Positions 1-11,552 of a DNA stretch of 64,000 nt are shown here, in pieces. Source of the stretch: Sorghum bicolor (Eukaryota > Streptophyta > Magnoliopsida > Poales > Poaceae); NCBI RefSeq assembly GCF_000003195.3, contig NC_012872.2, positions 26,097,258 to 26,161,257 of the forward strand, read 5' to 3'. Made by a program: the position numbers and the translations under genes. Below the pieces are notes generated by a model that was given only the letters and a program-made list of their open reading frames with translations, searched no databases and had not been told where the DNA came from. Positions within the stretch are counted from its first letter, which is position 1, and every line of letters begins with the position of its first letter.

Positions 1-1806
1 AAGTGGATTTTGGCGCTGTCGGAATTTGATTTACGTTACGAATTGGCTAAAGCGGTTAAAGGGCAGATTATGGCCGATTTTGTGACTCAACATCACGGCG
101 GAGTGGAAACTTTGGAAATTGTGCCTTGGACGCTCTTCTTTGATGGATCCATGTGTGACCGGGGGGCAGGAATCGGGATAGTGTTAATTTCCCCTTAGGG
201 AAGGAAGTATGAGTTCTCTTTGCCGATTGTTGCCACGTCAACGAATAATCAAGCCGAGTATCAAGCTTTGATCAAGGGGTTGGAATTGTTAAGGGAAGTT
301 CATGTTGATGCTGTTGAAGTCTTCGGGGATTCTATGCTGGTTATAAATCAATTGGCTTGGAGCTATGAATACCGAAGTGAGGTTTTGATAGCCTATTATG
401 AAAGGTGTATGCGACTATTAAAGGAATTCAAGGATTTCCGATTAGAGCATGTTCCTCGATTACATAATGAGGAGGCTAATCGGTTGGCTCAGCATGCCTC
501 AGGATATCAACCCATACTGAACATGTTATCAGCAATCAATGCCGATGATTTGAGAAAAGAAATCATTGATTATTTAAGGAATCCATCTAAGAAGGTTGAA
601 AGGCATGTTCGGTTTCAAGCTACCAAGTATGTGCTCCTCGAAGATGAATTCTATTATCGAACGATCGATGGAGTTCTTCTCAAGTGCTTAGGTGAGGATG
701 AAGCTAAAAGTTTGATGGGAGAAACCCATGAAGGAGTGTGTGGAGCACATCAATCGGCTTTTAAAATGAAATGGATCATCAGGAGAATTGGTTATTATTG
801 GCCAACTGTACTTGAGGATTGTTTTAAGTATTTCAAAGGGTGTCAAGGATGTTAGAAATTTGGTAATATTCAAAGGGCGCCCGCATCAGCCATGAATCCC
901 ATTATTAAACCTTGGCCGTTCTTGGGATGGGCTATTGATTTGATCGGCCAGATTTATCCACCTTCTAGCAAAGGGCACAAGTTCATCTTGGTTGCTACTG
1001 ACTATTTCACCAAGTGGGTTGAAGCTATTCCTTTGAAGAAAGTCACATCGGCCAATATGATTGATTTTGTAAAGGAGCATATTATTTACCGATTTGGTAT
1101 TCCTCAAACGATTACTACCGATCAGGGTACTATGTTCACATCGGGCGAGTTTGATGAATTTGCAATCGGTATGGGAATTAAAGTGTTGAATTCTTCTCCA
1201 TATTATGCTCAAGCTAATGGGCAGACCGAGGCATCTAACAAAGGAATCATCAAACTTATTAAACGGAAGATTGAAGAAAATCCTAGGAGGTGGCATACAA
1301 TGTTGAATGAAGCTTTATGGTCATATCGGATGGCTTGTCATGGGTCGACCAAAGTTTCGCCTTATCAGTTGGTATATGGACACGATGTTGTGTTGCCATG
1401 GGAGATTAAAACCGGATCTAGGCGATTATCTTCTCAAGATCAGTTCACTGCCGATGACTATGCTACTTTGATGAAAGACGAGTTGGATGATTTAGCAGGG
1501 CATCGGCTGAAGGCTTTGATGAGTATAGAAGAAAATAAGAAGAGAGTTGCCAGATGGTATGATAAGAAAGTAAAGACTAAGGAGTTTGCCGGTGGAGACT
1601 TAGTATGGAAACTAATCTTACCGATCGGGACTAAAAGTTCAAAATTTGGGAAGTGGTCTCCCAATTAGGAGGGTCCCTATCGGATAAATCGATCTGCTCC
1701 TAGCAATGCCTATATTTTAGAAACTCTCGAAGGAGTTGAATTTCCCAGGGCATTGAATGGCAAGTACTTGAAGAAATATTATCCTAGCATATGGATTGAT
1801 GCATGA
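1..1806 (+). pseudogene. pol 3' part: RNase H and integrase of Tat copy 1
   Basis: One reading frame runs from base 1 to a TGA at 1804-1806, broken by three TAG codons at 196-198, 853-855 and 1666-1668. Bases 120-520 encode an RNase H with the FFDGS opening motif and a NNQAEYQA segment, as in the extra RNase H of Tat elements. Next comes the integrase zinc region (HEGVCGAH, then CQGC near 846). The integrase core has D in WAIDLIG, D in TTDQG and E in NGQTEAS (codon 1228-1230). The second D and the E are separated by exactly 35 residues, so the catalytic D-D-E is preserved. The C-terminal part ends in YYPSIW. In a live element this protein degrades the RNA of the hybrid and inserts the cDNA. 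The stops make this copy a pseudogene. Confidence 0.88.
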
Positions 1807-1961
1807 AAGTTTAAATGCAGATAACATTCCTATCGGCTGGATCAAAGTGTATGTGGGACCGGACTCAATGTTTTAAATGTGCCGATAACAGTCCTATCGG
1901 CTAGACCAAAATGATTATAAGTGTTTTAAAGAGAAGGCAAAATATACCGCCGATGAAGAGT

Positions 1962-4900
1962 TCATACATTCAGTAAGGCTTGGATGGCCGATATAGCACG
2001 CAGACGAATTTGGTCAGCTTCTTCTATCTCTCTGATGTCTTCATCGGCACAGCCTTCCACCGGTTTCAGCTTTTTCTTCATCTGCAATGCCTTGCGGGCT
2101 TGGATGTTTCGCTCCTGTTCGAGAGTCTTGATCGCTTCAGGCAGCTGGCTTTCTTCCTGTTGAGCTTGGGACAGAGCTTCTTCCACTTGTTTAAGTTCTT
2201 CCAATAGGGCTTCTCTTTTCGCCGATAGGTCAGAAATTTTTTTTCAGCACGTCTCCTGATGAGTTCAGAATGTCAATGCTCTTATGCTTCTCATCGGCAA
2301 GATGCTTTACTTTCATCACCTCCTCTGAAAGCTGAGCATAAGTGTCCCTATCGGCAAGACATTGAGTGGCCTTTTGATACTGAAGCTGTCGACTCTCTAA
2401 GTGCACGGCCTTGTAGAGGATCTCCTCGGCATCGGCAGGGATCTAGCCTCTGAGAGTTTTGAATAGAGCCTTGGCTGAATCAGAATCATCAACCAGTTGG
2501 GCTGTATCTTAATGGAAGATGGCTGACAGATCTTCCAGCTTTGCACTAAGCTCTGCCGATGAAATTCCAACTGCTTGGGAAGAGCTTGCTTCCTCTCCTT
2601 CATCCTCAGAAATTTCGATAGCAAACGAGAACAAGCTGTCGGGAGAGTCTTGCTCCTGAAAGAAAAAGGAGATGAGTTATTTGATGATGAAATATTAGTA
2701 AAATAAAGAATGGTAATCAAATAACTTACTTGTTTCAGGGCTATCTCTCGCCTCTGGCTAGTTGATGCCAGTGGTACCACCGGTTGATCGGCTGGAGCTG
2801 CCGATGGGACTGTGTCAGCTGAAAGATTGACAGAGATAATTATAAAGTGGAAAAATAGGTCCATCGACAATAGTTTCATAGAGAATATGTTACCTTGAGG
2901 GGGTGCAGTACTTGTCTGAATTGAGGAAACTACCGATGCTATGATTAAGCTTGTTGGAGCGATGGTCTGCTCGGGTATATCAGCCGATATTTCTTCTGGC
3001 TGAGGTCCTTCTGGCTGAAGTTCTTCTGGCTGGGGTTCTTCTTGCGACTGAGGGGGAGATGGCGCTTGCTGTATCTGAGCTTCTGGAGAAGAGGGGGATG
3101 ATTCTACTGGGATCGGTGACCTTGGAGGAGGAGGAGGCGTTGTTGTTCTCTGACGCTTCGCTTGGGACTTAATACCCTTAGGGCCCTTTCTCTTTGGCTG
3201 GCTGGACTGGGGGACATCGGCAGTTGTACTTCTGGTCTTTGCCGATGTGCCGGTATGCTGATACAACAATGAAAAATTTATGAGTACAAGTGTAACAGGG
3301 TATTGATGGGGTTTTGATTAAAATAATAAAAGTTACCGATGAAGTTCCCATGCTAGCCGATGTGTCCTAAAAATTGTGTAAGTATAAGAATGGAATCGGT
3401 ATAAGTTGAAGAATTCGAGAGTTTACCTTGAAGGCTTGTGCCAAAGCAATGGCAGCTACCGACAGGGATGTTTTCGTTCGCTTGGTGGTGATTTTCTTGA
3501 GACGCACACCCCGGTGCATTAAAGCAGCCAAGGATGGAGCGTTGTTGCCGATCAAAGAGATCAGGCCTGATGGAAGGAGTTCGATCAGCCTACCACTTCT
3601 GCTAACTGATGGTGGCGTCTCATCGACCTGAATAAGACAAAGAAAGTGAGTTGACGATAGAAAATGAAAGTGAAAGGATTGAAACATCGGTTAAAATACT
3701 TACAGTATTTTCGGGGACCTTTTATTTGGGGTCGATCATGCCACGATATGTGAGGGCCGATCTGCAGAACATATGCTCTTTGCACTCTTCCCACCACTGT
3801 TTGTGTGCCTGAGTAATGAAGAGAGCAGAAATCCAAGCCGATAGATTGACATCTGTATCGACGTTTGGCAGAAGTTGAGCTATCCTGATCCATTCAAGGT
3901 TGTTGGTGATGGTCTCCCTCAGCTTTACCACATCGGCGTAGCAAAGTGCAATCGGTAGTTGGCCGAAAGCTAGTTGGCGAGCTAGTGCCGATGGGTTATA
4001 AAACTCATAGGTCAGATTGGAAGCTTTCCCACTACCAAAGAAGTTCACTGGTATAGCCCTTGGGGTGATAATTGCCATCATCACGTCACGGTCCTTGTTG
4101 AGAGCATCATTGAAGGGGTAGAAAGTCAGGGGAAATCTAGTGCCTGGATCTTCACAAGGCATCCATGCCCTCTGTTCCCTAGTCAGACCTTCATAGAGAG
4201 TCTGAAAGAATCAGCTAACCTGGTCTTCATTACCGCCAGTGCCAGGTAAGACTATGGCAGCTTCGCCAAAGTTCAGAGGGGAGCGAGTTGCCGATTCTTG
4301 TTCTTCTAGTTCATAATCCTCGGCTATGTCCCTGGGGAAGCGCTGTGCAAAGAGATCGAATTCAAGGCGCTTATGCATGTGGAGACTAAGCCACATGTTG
4401 ATAAACCACCAAGGACCCCCTAAGTTACCGATGGGTTGACCGAGCAGAAGTTTCTTGGCTACCTGGTGGAGAAGGTGATAAGCAGAGCCAAGCAGGTATC
4501 GGCCAAGAGGGAATCGGCCACCATTGGCTAATCTTTCTGCTGCCGATAGGTAGACAGAGGTTGTTCCTGCCGATCGGCCACAGAATACAAACTTATCCAG
4601 CCACATATTGAGGAAAGTGGTCTGTTCCTTTACACTTACAGGTCCTGTTCTTCGGTACTTCTGAATGTATCCAGACAAACCGTCGATAGAGCGAGTTTCT
4701 ACCTTAGAACTGGGTTTGGTGTCAAATAGATGGCTGTTATCGGCAGTGGATATATCTAAGCCGGTGAGCATGAGTACATCGGCAAGTGTAGGAGAAGCAG
4801 GTCCATGGCCAAACACAAAAGCATTAAGCGTGTCTGACCAAAAGTACGAAGCAGCAATCAACAGTGACTCATTTCTCTCCATATTGGCAATGGATAATCG

Positions 4901-5306
4901 GATACACTGGTCTAATTTCCGTTCACCCCATTGAACTTCATTTGAATGGCTGACTCTCAAAAACCAATCCTTCCATCCCTTGGTAGGACTGGGCCAGGAA
5001 CGGAAGGCATCTTTCCATAGATCTAGTGAGAGGTTTTCGGCCCTAAAGGGGATTCTGTTTTTTTCTGCATTTATCAGATCGGTGGGATCTGGATTTCATA
5101 GTGGTCCAAGACATTGGAGGTGAGGTTGATCGGTAGGGATTACGATCTTATCGGCCAAATCCTAGAGATTTTTGAGGATAAAAGGGAGAGCAAAAAGAAA
5201 AGGGGGTATTCAGTAAAAGGAATCATAGATGAACAGGAGTACAGCGAAAGTACGGGAAGAAAAAAAATGATGAATTGACCTCGGGGATGATGAAGTTGAT
5301 GGCCAT
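1962..5306 (-). pseudogene. Antisense plant-mobile-domain gene of Tat copy 1
   Basis: The gene runs opposite to pol and stops just past the pol end. A likely start is the ATG at 5306, followed by a short exon. The main exon (about 5164-3720) encodes a domain I recognise as the aminotransferase-like plant mobile domain, with motifs such as FGHGPASPTLADV, GPWWFINMWL and RFPLGRYLLGSAYHLL. Further exons follow: about 3628-3427, 3367-3337, 3257-2894 (proline/glutamine/glutamate-rich), 2820-2731 and 2653-1962. These show GT donors and AG acceptors, and the last exon ends in a charged, probably coiled-coil tail. In-frame TGA or TAA codons (about 5093, 4211-4213 and in the last exon) break it. The mobile domain occurs in several plant transposons; its role in Tat elements is not established. 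Exon borders are my reading. Confidence 0.75.
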
Positions 5307-5458
5307 TCCTTCTTGAGCGAAGGAGAAATCGAAGACCTCGAGAGTTGTTGGAGGAGGTTCTTGCTAAAGTTCTTGGAGTCCTCAGGCAATGCCGCTGCCA
5401 GGAAGTGGATTTGGGGCTATAGAATGACAAGATGGAGAATGAGTACTGGAGAAGGAAA

Positions 5459-5466
5459 TATTTATA
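5459..5466 (-). promoter_or_regulatory. TATA box of the antisense gene
   Basis: On the - strand the sequence reads TATAAATA, about 153 bases upstream of the proposed ATG at 5306. The second Tat element in this window has the same TATAAATA about 130 bases before its antisense ATG at 52778, which supports a real antisense promoter. No transcription data are available. Confidence 0.5.
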
Positions 5467-5854
5467 GGACAAAACGGGCAGGGGCAAATCTGACTTATCT
5501 CTTTGCCGAATCCGTGAAATCTGAGGGTGTTCAGCTGGATATGGTAACTGTTCGCACGATAATCCAGGGATTGTGTAGGTGATTTGATAGCAAGCAGTCA
5601 TAATTTTGAAGATATTTCACTGTACAAGATCTCCTGGTCGGTCCATCGGCAGTTTCTTCTAACGGTAATATTGCCGATGGGCGCATAAAGTGGAGAGATT
5701 CGGTTCGGGAGGTTGAGGATTTTGAGAAATTTATAGGAGAATCGGGTCAAGGTTGTTCGGATTTAGCGGCCGATTACCAAATTGGGAGAATTAATTGCGG
5801 AAGGGCATCATTACTGCAGAGAATTTTGGAGCATTAATGATTTTATACTCCGAA

Positions 5855-5864
5855 ATTGGGGGGG
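5855..5864 (+). other. Polypurine tract before the 3' LTR
   Basis: A run of seven G residues sits a few bases before the TGTTGA that opens the LTR. It fits the primer site for plus-strand DNA synthesis in LTR retrotransposons. Confidence 0.6.
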
Positions 5865-5868
5865 CATG

Positions 5869-6594
5869 TGTTGACACTGTTTTTGGACATGTATCTTTGG
5901 ACGCGTGCCTGGGATTAGTAAGGTATAAATTGGCAGATGGAGCAACAGTAGCTAGTCTAAAGGGAAGTTGCCGATGAAGGTAGTTGCCGATGAGGAAACA
6001 ACTAAATGTGATAAAGTTGAGGGATAGTGATGTGTTAGTGCCGATGACCAGTATCAATGTTTGCCGATGGCCACAACAGAGGGTCTGCCGACGGCTCGGA
6101 AGAAAAGAGTGGAGGTTGCCGATTGATCTGCGGCGGTGCCCCGGTCGGTTACGGGGGGATAGTTTTATGTTTTTCTTAATTATTAGAATTCGTTTTATGT
6201 ACGGGTTCTGTTTGGTTTGGAATTCGAGTCCTAGTCGTGTCTGGTTATAGTTCTTCGGACAGGGTATAAATGTAGACCCTAGGGCAATGTAACGACGATG
6301 AATCAATCAATCAAACACAAGCTTTTACTCATATTCCAGCATCTACTTTTTGGACGACTTCGTCATATTTTCCTTTTATTACGAGTTCTTAGGAATTCGT
6401 CGAGTCAAACTCGGTGCGTTCTCAAGTTCCGCGTGATCACCTCTTGGCGGTGACATCCGGGCGCATCGCTGTTGTCGGGACTAAAGTGGTCAAGTTACCA
6501 CCTTTGTCGATTGTAAGGTCAAATCGGCTGGCACGCCTTAACGTTTGAATCGGGTATTAGCCCTTTGTGTTTGTAGATCAGTTTTGCATCAACA
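5869..6594 (+). repeat. 3' LTR of Tat copy 1
   Basis: The segment starts TGTTGACA and ends CATCAACA, so the ends TGTTGA/TCAACA are perfect inverted repeats, as expected for an LTR (726 bp). It has a TATA box at 6265-6270 (gggTATAAA), roughly 330 bases before the end, which fits a U3-R-U5 layout. It directly follows the G-rich polypurine tract. The GCCGAT word continues into the LTR. The left edge could be two bases earlier. Confidence 0.75.
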
Positions 6595-6884
6595 GCAGCG
6601 GCACCATCTCCTCCACTTCCTATTTTTTGGGGAAATGTGCGGTCTTTGCGAAGGCAGTGGCGTTTTGGTTTTCCTCATCTGTTGCAGTAAATTCGGCGGC
6701 CTATTTTAATATTAATGTTCTTTTCCTTCTTGGTATGCGTGATGGGCGGCCGTGTTGTAAGAGTGCACCCTTTTCATGCGCCGCACTGACGAGACATCGG
6801 GACGCCTTGTCATGTCATCAATTTTTGAAGAGAAATTTATTTATTGATGATATGAAGTCTGTTTGGATTCATCTAAGAAGCTAG

Positions 6885-7195
6885 GGACTGTACTGACCAC
6901 CGAGCATGATATGCTCGGGGATTGGTCGACCAGCCCGCTTGTTTGAAAACTGGGGACTGCACCGACCACCGAGCATGGTATGCTCGGGGACTGGTCGACT
7001 AGCCCGATCTAGGGACCGCACCGACTACCGAGCATGGTATGCTCAGGGACTGGTCGACCAGCCCGTTCATATGAAAAATGAGTACTGCATCGACCAACGA
7101 GCATGGTATCCTTGGGGACTGGTCGACCAGCCTGCCCAAATGAAATATGAGGACTGCGCCGATCACCAAGTAGAGTATGCTTGGGGACTAGTAGA
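6885..7195. repeat. Five-copy tandem repeat with two dyads per unit
   Basis: Five diverged copies of a 60-70 bp unit start near 6885, 6954, 7014, 7081 and 7151. Each unit contains a hairpin-capable GAGCATGGTATGCTC and, about ten bases on, the perfect palindrome TGGTCGACCA, followed by GCCCG. The first three copies keep both dyads best; the last copy is degraded. Confidence 0.85.
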
Positions 7196-7722
7196 TTCGT
7201 TTGCACACAAGGCAGCGGCTCACGCTCATCATGGAATATGTTTGAATCGATCTCTGTACACATTTGAGGGATAGTATTATTTTTTCAGACCTTGCTACAA
7301 GGCTCATATTTCACCTTCCAGTAAGCTCAGGGACTACATCGGTACGATGCATCTGACGATGCATTTTCAGTATCAGATTTTCTATGTGGTTTTTCTCTTT
7401 AGACCCTGGCACCACGTGCCTACGTCACCTACTACCAGGCTCGGGGACTAAGTGGGCACACTTTACCTTGCGATGAATATGCTTGCTTTTTGTGAGTGTT
7501 TACTTTTTACAAAAAGTAAAGTGGGCACACTTCACCAAGAAAGAAATCTTTTTTGATTAAGAGCACCATGCATTCTTCGAACAAACTGCTTCTTTGATGC
7601 TGATGTTGATCAACTGTCTTTTGAGTTGGTTAAAGGACCGTTGCAAATGTTTGGGCGACTTTCATGCTGAAGAAGCTCAAGACGGCGTGTTACATCATAA
7701 TACATGGAGCTCGGGTACTAGC

Positions 7723-8189
7723 TGTGGGGGTATAAACCCCTATACCCTTACGCTAGACTTGGGCCAAGAGCTTTGGCCCATTACGAGACAGTTCAAGGCT
7801 TGATCCAACTACTCGGGGTTTCGCACAAGGAAACAAGACATGGAGATCAAGTAGAATTCTAGTCGGTTAGAATAGGAATTAATATCATGTTATTTATGGC
7901 AATTGTAACCGACTAGGATTAGTTTCCAGATCTGTAATCCTACCCTCTAGACGATATAAAGAGAGGCAAGGGAACCCCCTTAGACAACAACAACTCAATT
8001 CAGTTCGACACACAACAATACAATCAGACGCAGGACGTAGGTATTATGCCCACACGCCGGCTGAACATAGATAAAATCCTTGTATGTGTCTTGTGTCACC
8101 ATCAAGTTCGTAGCTCGCGCACCTATCTGCCGATAAACTACTACCGTGGGTATACCCCAAGGTAGACTGCCTACTAGCTTTCGTCGACA
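7723..8189 (+). repeat. LTR of the Tat-like element (467 bp)
   Basis: It starts TGTGGGGGTATAAACCCC, comparable to the start of the other Tat LTR at 25711 (TGTCGAGGG, then GGGGTACCCC). It ends GTCGACA. A TATA box (gaTATAAAgag) lies at about 7954, and a U5 similar in style to the other Tat LTR follows (TTGTATGTGTCTTGTGTCACCA). The internal boundaries are inferred by analogy. Confidence 0.55.
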
Positions 8190-8729
8190 GTAAGCTTTGG
8201 TTTGGTTATACGAATCGCTCGAGTGAGTACCTCCATAGTTTTTTTAAATTAAGCATGGTGCTTAGGTTAAATAGACTACCTTAATCAAACAAGACATGGT
8301 GTTAAGTTTGATTATTGAACCAAACATACTTGCACGGAACTTGGTTGCACTTTTGGACTAACCCCTGTGGCAAGAACATCGATATCTCTATGGGTAAGTC
8401 ATGAGATCATTCATGGAGACAACTTGAGATCCTCATGGTCAAAGACAAGTTTCTTGGCCAAAGAGAATTTCGATGCAACTAAGAAGGGCCAATGCTATGA
8501 CTCATCATCTTCAAGGTAAGTGGCCACCTTCTTAATAGTTTTCTAGGAGTTTGATCCTTGATAGAAGAAGTTGACATGCTAGAACTCATCCTTGCTAAAG
8601 ATTCAACAAGACTGAAATCTACATGTCTTAACTTCTTTTATATGTTTTGTGTGGATTGGCTTTTATGATGGCATGAATACACTTATGTTAGTCCTTAAGA
8701 CAAAATTGGTCTTGGGGAGCCTCCATTAT

Positions 8730-11552
8730 GGGGTCGGGCGACCCCATCTTAGTAGCTAACCAAGCCTATGTTTGGCCAAACCATCTATGACATGTGGGGA
8801 AGTACAAACCCACAACCTGTTCTCTCTAGAATTTCCAAACTAGGGTCGGGCGACCTAGACTTAGTACCCACTGTGGCTCAAACTTGGCCAGACCACTTCT
8901 AATCACCTAAAACGTGTCATAGATTGCTTGCTCTGTACCCACAACTAAGGGTCGGGTGACCCCTACTTGATAGGATGCAAGTATCTTGAAAGTGGTCCTA
9001 CGAAAAGGAGAGTTGAGGGAGAAGTGTGAACTTTTGGTTCCACCGAGGTGGGGTCGGGCGACCCATAGTTGGCAAACCCAAATCTGACCCAAAGTTTCAT
9101 GCCAGCACTTAGAAACTATTCCTAGTTGCAATCTTGTGAAAACAAGTTTGTAATCTTTGGCAATAGCTTTCCTTGGCCTTCCCTCTTCTTGTTCTCCATC
9201 CCAATCCTCCTTGTCTCAAACTCAACACCTTCTAGCCCCCTATATGCCGACAGAGTTACCTTGAGTAGCCTGTTGTGGTCCCCACTAGCACAAATGTCAT
9301 CAATTCTATTAGTGAGGCCCCCTTCAATCATGAGGGCTGCGAAACCACAGGTCACCATGGAGGCCATTGTGCTTAAAGGAGAACCATACCATGCCTCCAA
9401 GAACCTCAAAGCAAAGGTTGGCAACTATGGCAAGAGGAGGTGCAATCTTGGTCCATATCTCGAGGGCCATCTGAAGCACCCAAGCAATAAACAAGATGGA
9501 GAGGTCCTGCTCTACAGACCTAAAACATGGAGCCCTTGCTGATAAGGTAAATCAGTACTTATCCCATGTTTACTCATTGCATTTCAATTCTTGCATTTCC
9601 CTTCCAATTGCATGCTTAGTTTAGTTTTGCATATTTCCCTTTGACAAAATGCTTAGGAAAAATAAATAAAATCTTGAGACCAACTTGCTATATAGTTTGG
9701 ACATGTGGATCACCTAGAGGTGGGGTCGGCCGACCCCACCATTGGGCCCACTTGTAGTCTTTCACTTTGGCTTGATGCAATGTGTTGAGGTCAGCACTTG
9801 GATGCTCCTAGAGCTTTCAAGTTGGGGTCGGTCGACCCCAAGACTTCCCTTTTGGCAGTCTGCTATCTCCCATTTGCTTTGCTTTAGAACCCCATGCATG
9901 ACACACAAGCAAAAATCTGAAAAGAAATGGTCCATTTGGGACCTATGTACCAATTTAAACCTGCAAAGTAGTCTCCTAGACATGCTCTAGTGCAGTCATG
10001 ATCCCTGACAACCACTTTAAGCATATCTCCACTTTTGCAGATCATCTTTTCTATTTCACATAGCACTAGGCAAGGGAATCTTATAAAAGAACTTTACTTC
10101 TTGTCCATGCCTAGGCTTTACTTTAGTAGACACTTAATGCCACATCATTTATAGTGCTAAAGTGCTTAGGGTAGTGGTCAGCCGACCCCTACATTGGCTA
10201 ATCTCTAGAAAAGAGTTCATATATGTTGCAAGATTCCCTGCCATGATTCAAAATTTTGAAACATAGTGCTTATGGGGAGGTCGACCGACCCCCACATTGG
10301 GGTGTTCCCCTTCTTCCCCTATAAATACCAATGCATTGTGAGCTCAATTCCACACCCAAAACCAACAAAATTATCTAGAGCTCACAATCCCTCTTGTCTC
10401 TTCTTAGTTGCAAGTTATTTCTCAAGATTAGAATAGTTGTCCTTAAGAAAAAAAACCAAAAAAATAGTCTTGCATAGGAGGAGAAGTAGGAAACAGTTTG
10501 GTTGTCTATGGAATGGAGAAAGCATTCCTCTCCCAAATTTAGAAGTCCAAAGGGGGTGAGAGCTGTTCTTAAAGCTCTCACCACTCTAATGAGAGAAGCC
10601 ATGAGAGGATGGAGGAAGGGGAGAGTCACCATCAAGTGGTGCTCTATGAACCTCCTCCAAGAGCAATGGAGCCTGAAGAATGAACTCATATTAACACTGG
10701 AAGAGCTTATCAAGTTCAACAACCTAAAGGAGAGAGGTTTTCGCCATACAAGCATCCTCGACCCGGCCCTTGTGGACCACACAAGTATGACTAAAGAATT
10801 CAATCATATTTTAATACAATTGGTTTGGGAGGTTTTCGGTGAGTACCTTAAACTTGGTATAGAAGTGCTCACTAAAGATTTTTATGCACACTAAAATTGA
10901 CTCATAACATTTTGCATGTGTGGGCAAGAGTGTAGTTGTACTTGGGGTCTTCTAACCACTGCTCTAGGTTGTGACTTTGATTGTACAATTGACTTAGACA
11001 CAACCATGCCTGGGTTTAACAAGAGTAGATTTTGATGATTGCTCCACCTCTTAACCTCTAAAATTCACAATCCAACCTTGTGCTTAATTTATTTCTGGAT
11101 TACTACCAATCTTTTTCCTGGTTCTTCTGACTCTCTAAAAGATGATGAACTAAAATTGCTCTATGCCATGGTACACAAGATTGAAATTTCCCCTGTTGAA
11201 TTGATGATAAGATTTTAGCTACTTACCCATGACCCAACTTGGTCCCGCTGGTGTGTTGCCACCAGTAGGACCCTTGCAATTGATGTTTCCCATGTCTTTG
11301 GATTTTAGAATGCTCAAGAATCCAAGTGTGGGGGATCAAGTGGCCCCCCAACTAAGTCTCTGAATTTCCTGAACACAACATGACGTAGTACATGGTGAGG
11401 CAAGTTGGCTCGACAAATTCTACCCTAAGTAGGGGGTCGGCCAACCCCCTCTTTGACGGCCAACGGGAACAGAAGCTTGTAGAGGTACATCATCAACAAT
11501 GGGAATTCAAATGGCAACAATGGGCAAGCCCAAGTGGGGTCGGCCGACCCCA
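8730..11552. repeat. Ten dispersed GGGGTCGGSCGACCCC palindromes
   Basis: Near-perfect palindromes occur at about 8730, 8842, 8948, 9050, 9721, 9822, 10172, 10273, 11431 and 11535. The best copies read GGGGTCGGCCGACCCC (9722 and 11536) and GGGGTCGGTCGACCCC (9824). They are interspersed, not tandem, with unrelated sequence between them, and they sit only in this part of the Athila-like remnant. Confidence 0.85.
10502..10894 (+). pseudogene. Athila ORF1-type fragment
   Basis: This 130-codon frame ends in a stretch (RHTSILDPALVDHTSM, then a tryptophan-containing segment) that resembles the start of the conserved domain in the ATHILA ORF-1 family of plant retrotransposons. Family members are several hundred residues long, so this is a short fragment. 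Its function is unknown even in complete elements. A less likely alternative is a chance ORF. Recognition is from the pattern of residues only. Confidence 0.4.

Larger units (their letters stand above)
1..6594 (+). mobile_element. Tat-lineage Ty3/gypsy LTR retrotransposon, copy 1 (3' part)
   Basis: The window opens inside pol and runs through RNase H, integrase, a long antisense gene, a polypurine tract and a 3' LTR ending at 6594. A gene placed antisense between pol and the 3' LTR, and an RNase H of the type seen downstream of the normal one, are known traits of the plant Tat lineage (Grande, Retand, RIRE2-like elements). The whole element is saturated with the hexamer GCCGAT on both strands. 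The 5' LTR, gag, protease and reverse transcriptase lie upstream of the window. The target duplication cannot be checked because the 5' end is missing. Confidence 0.85.
6595..8189 (+). mobile_element. Tail of a second Tat-like gypsy element
   Basis: No ORF of note occurs here. Bases 6885-7195 hold a tandem repeat. From there to 7722 the phrase GCTCGGGGAC recurs in degenerate form, as in the untranslated 3' region of many grass Tat elements. The region ends in an LTR at 7723-8189. The 5' side is cut off at the end of the Tat copy 1 LTR. Bases 6595-6880 hold nothing I can identify. Confidence 0.55.

Noticed and set aside
886..1296. A 136-codon - strand ORF opposite integrase
   Set aside because: It is the mirror of the integrase frame and has no domain pattern or promoter of its own.
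9122..9542. Overlapping ORFs on both strands in the Athila-like remnant
   Set aside because: Neither shows a recognisable domain, and the two strands are mirror frames of one another. They may be an old coding remnant, but this cannot be supported.
8730..11552. CRISPR-like reading of the ten palindromes
   Set aside because: Spacing is irregular (about 100 bp to over 1 kb), the repeats are only 16 bp, and the context is a plant retrotransposon.
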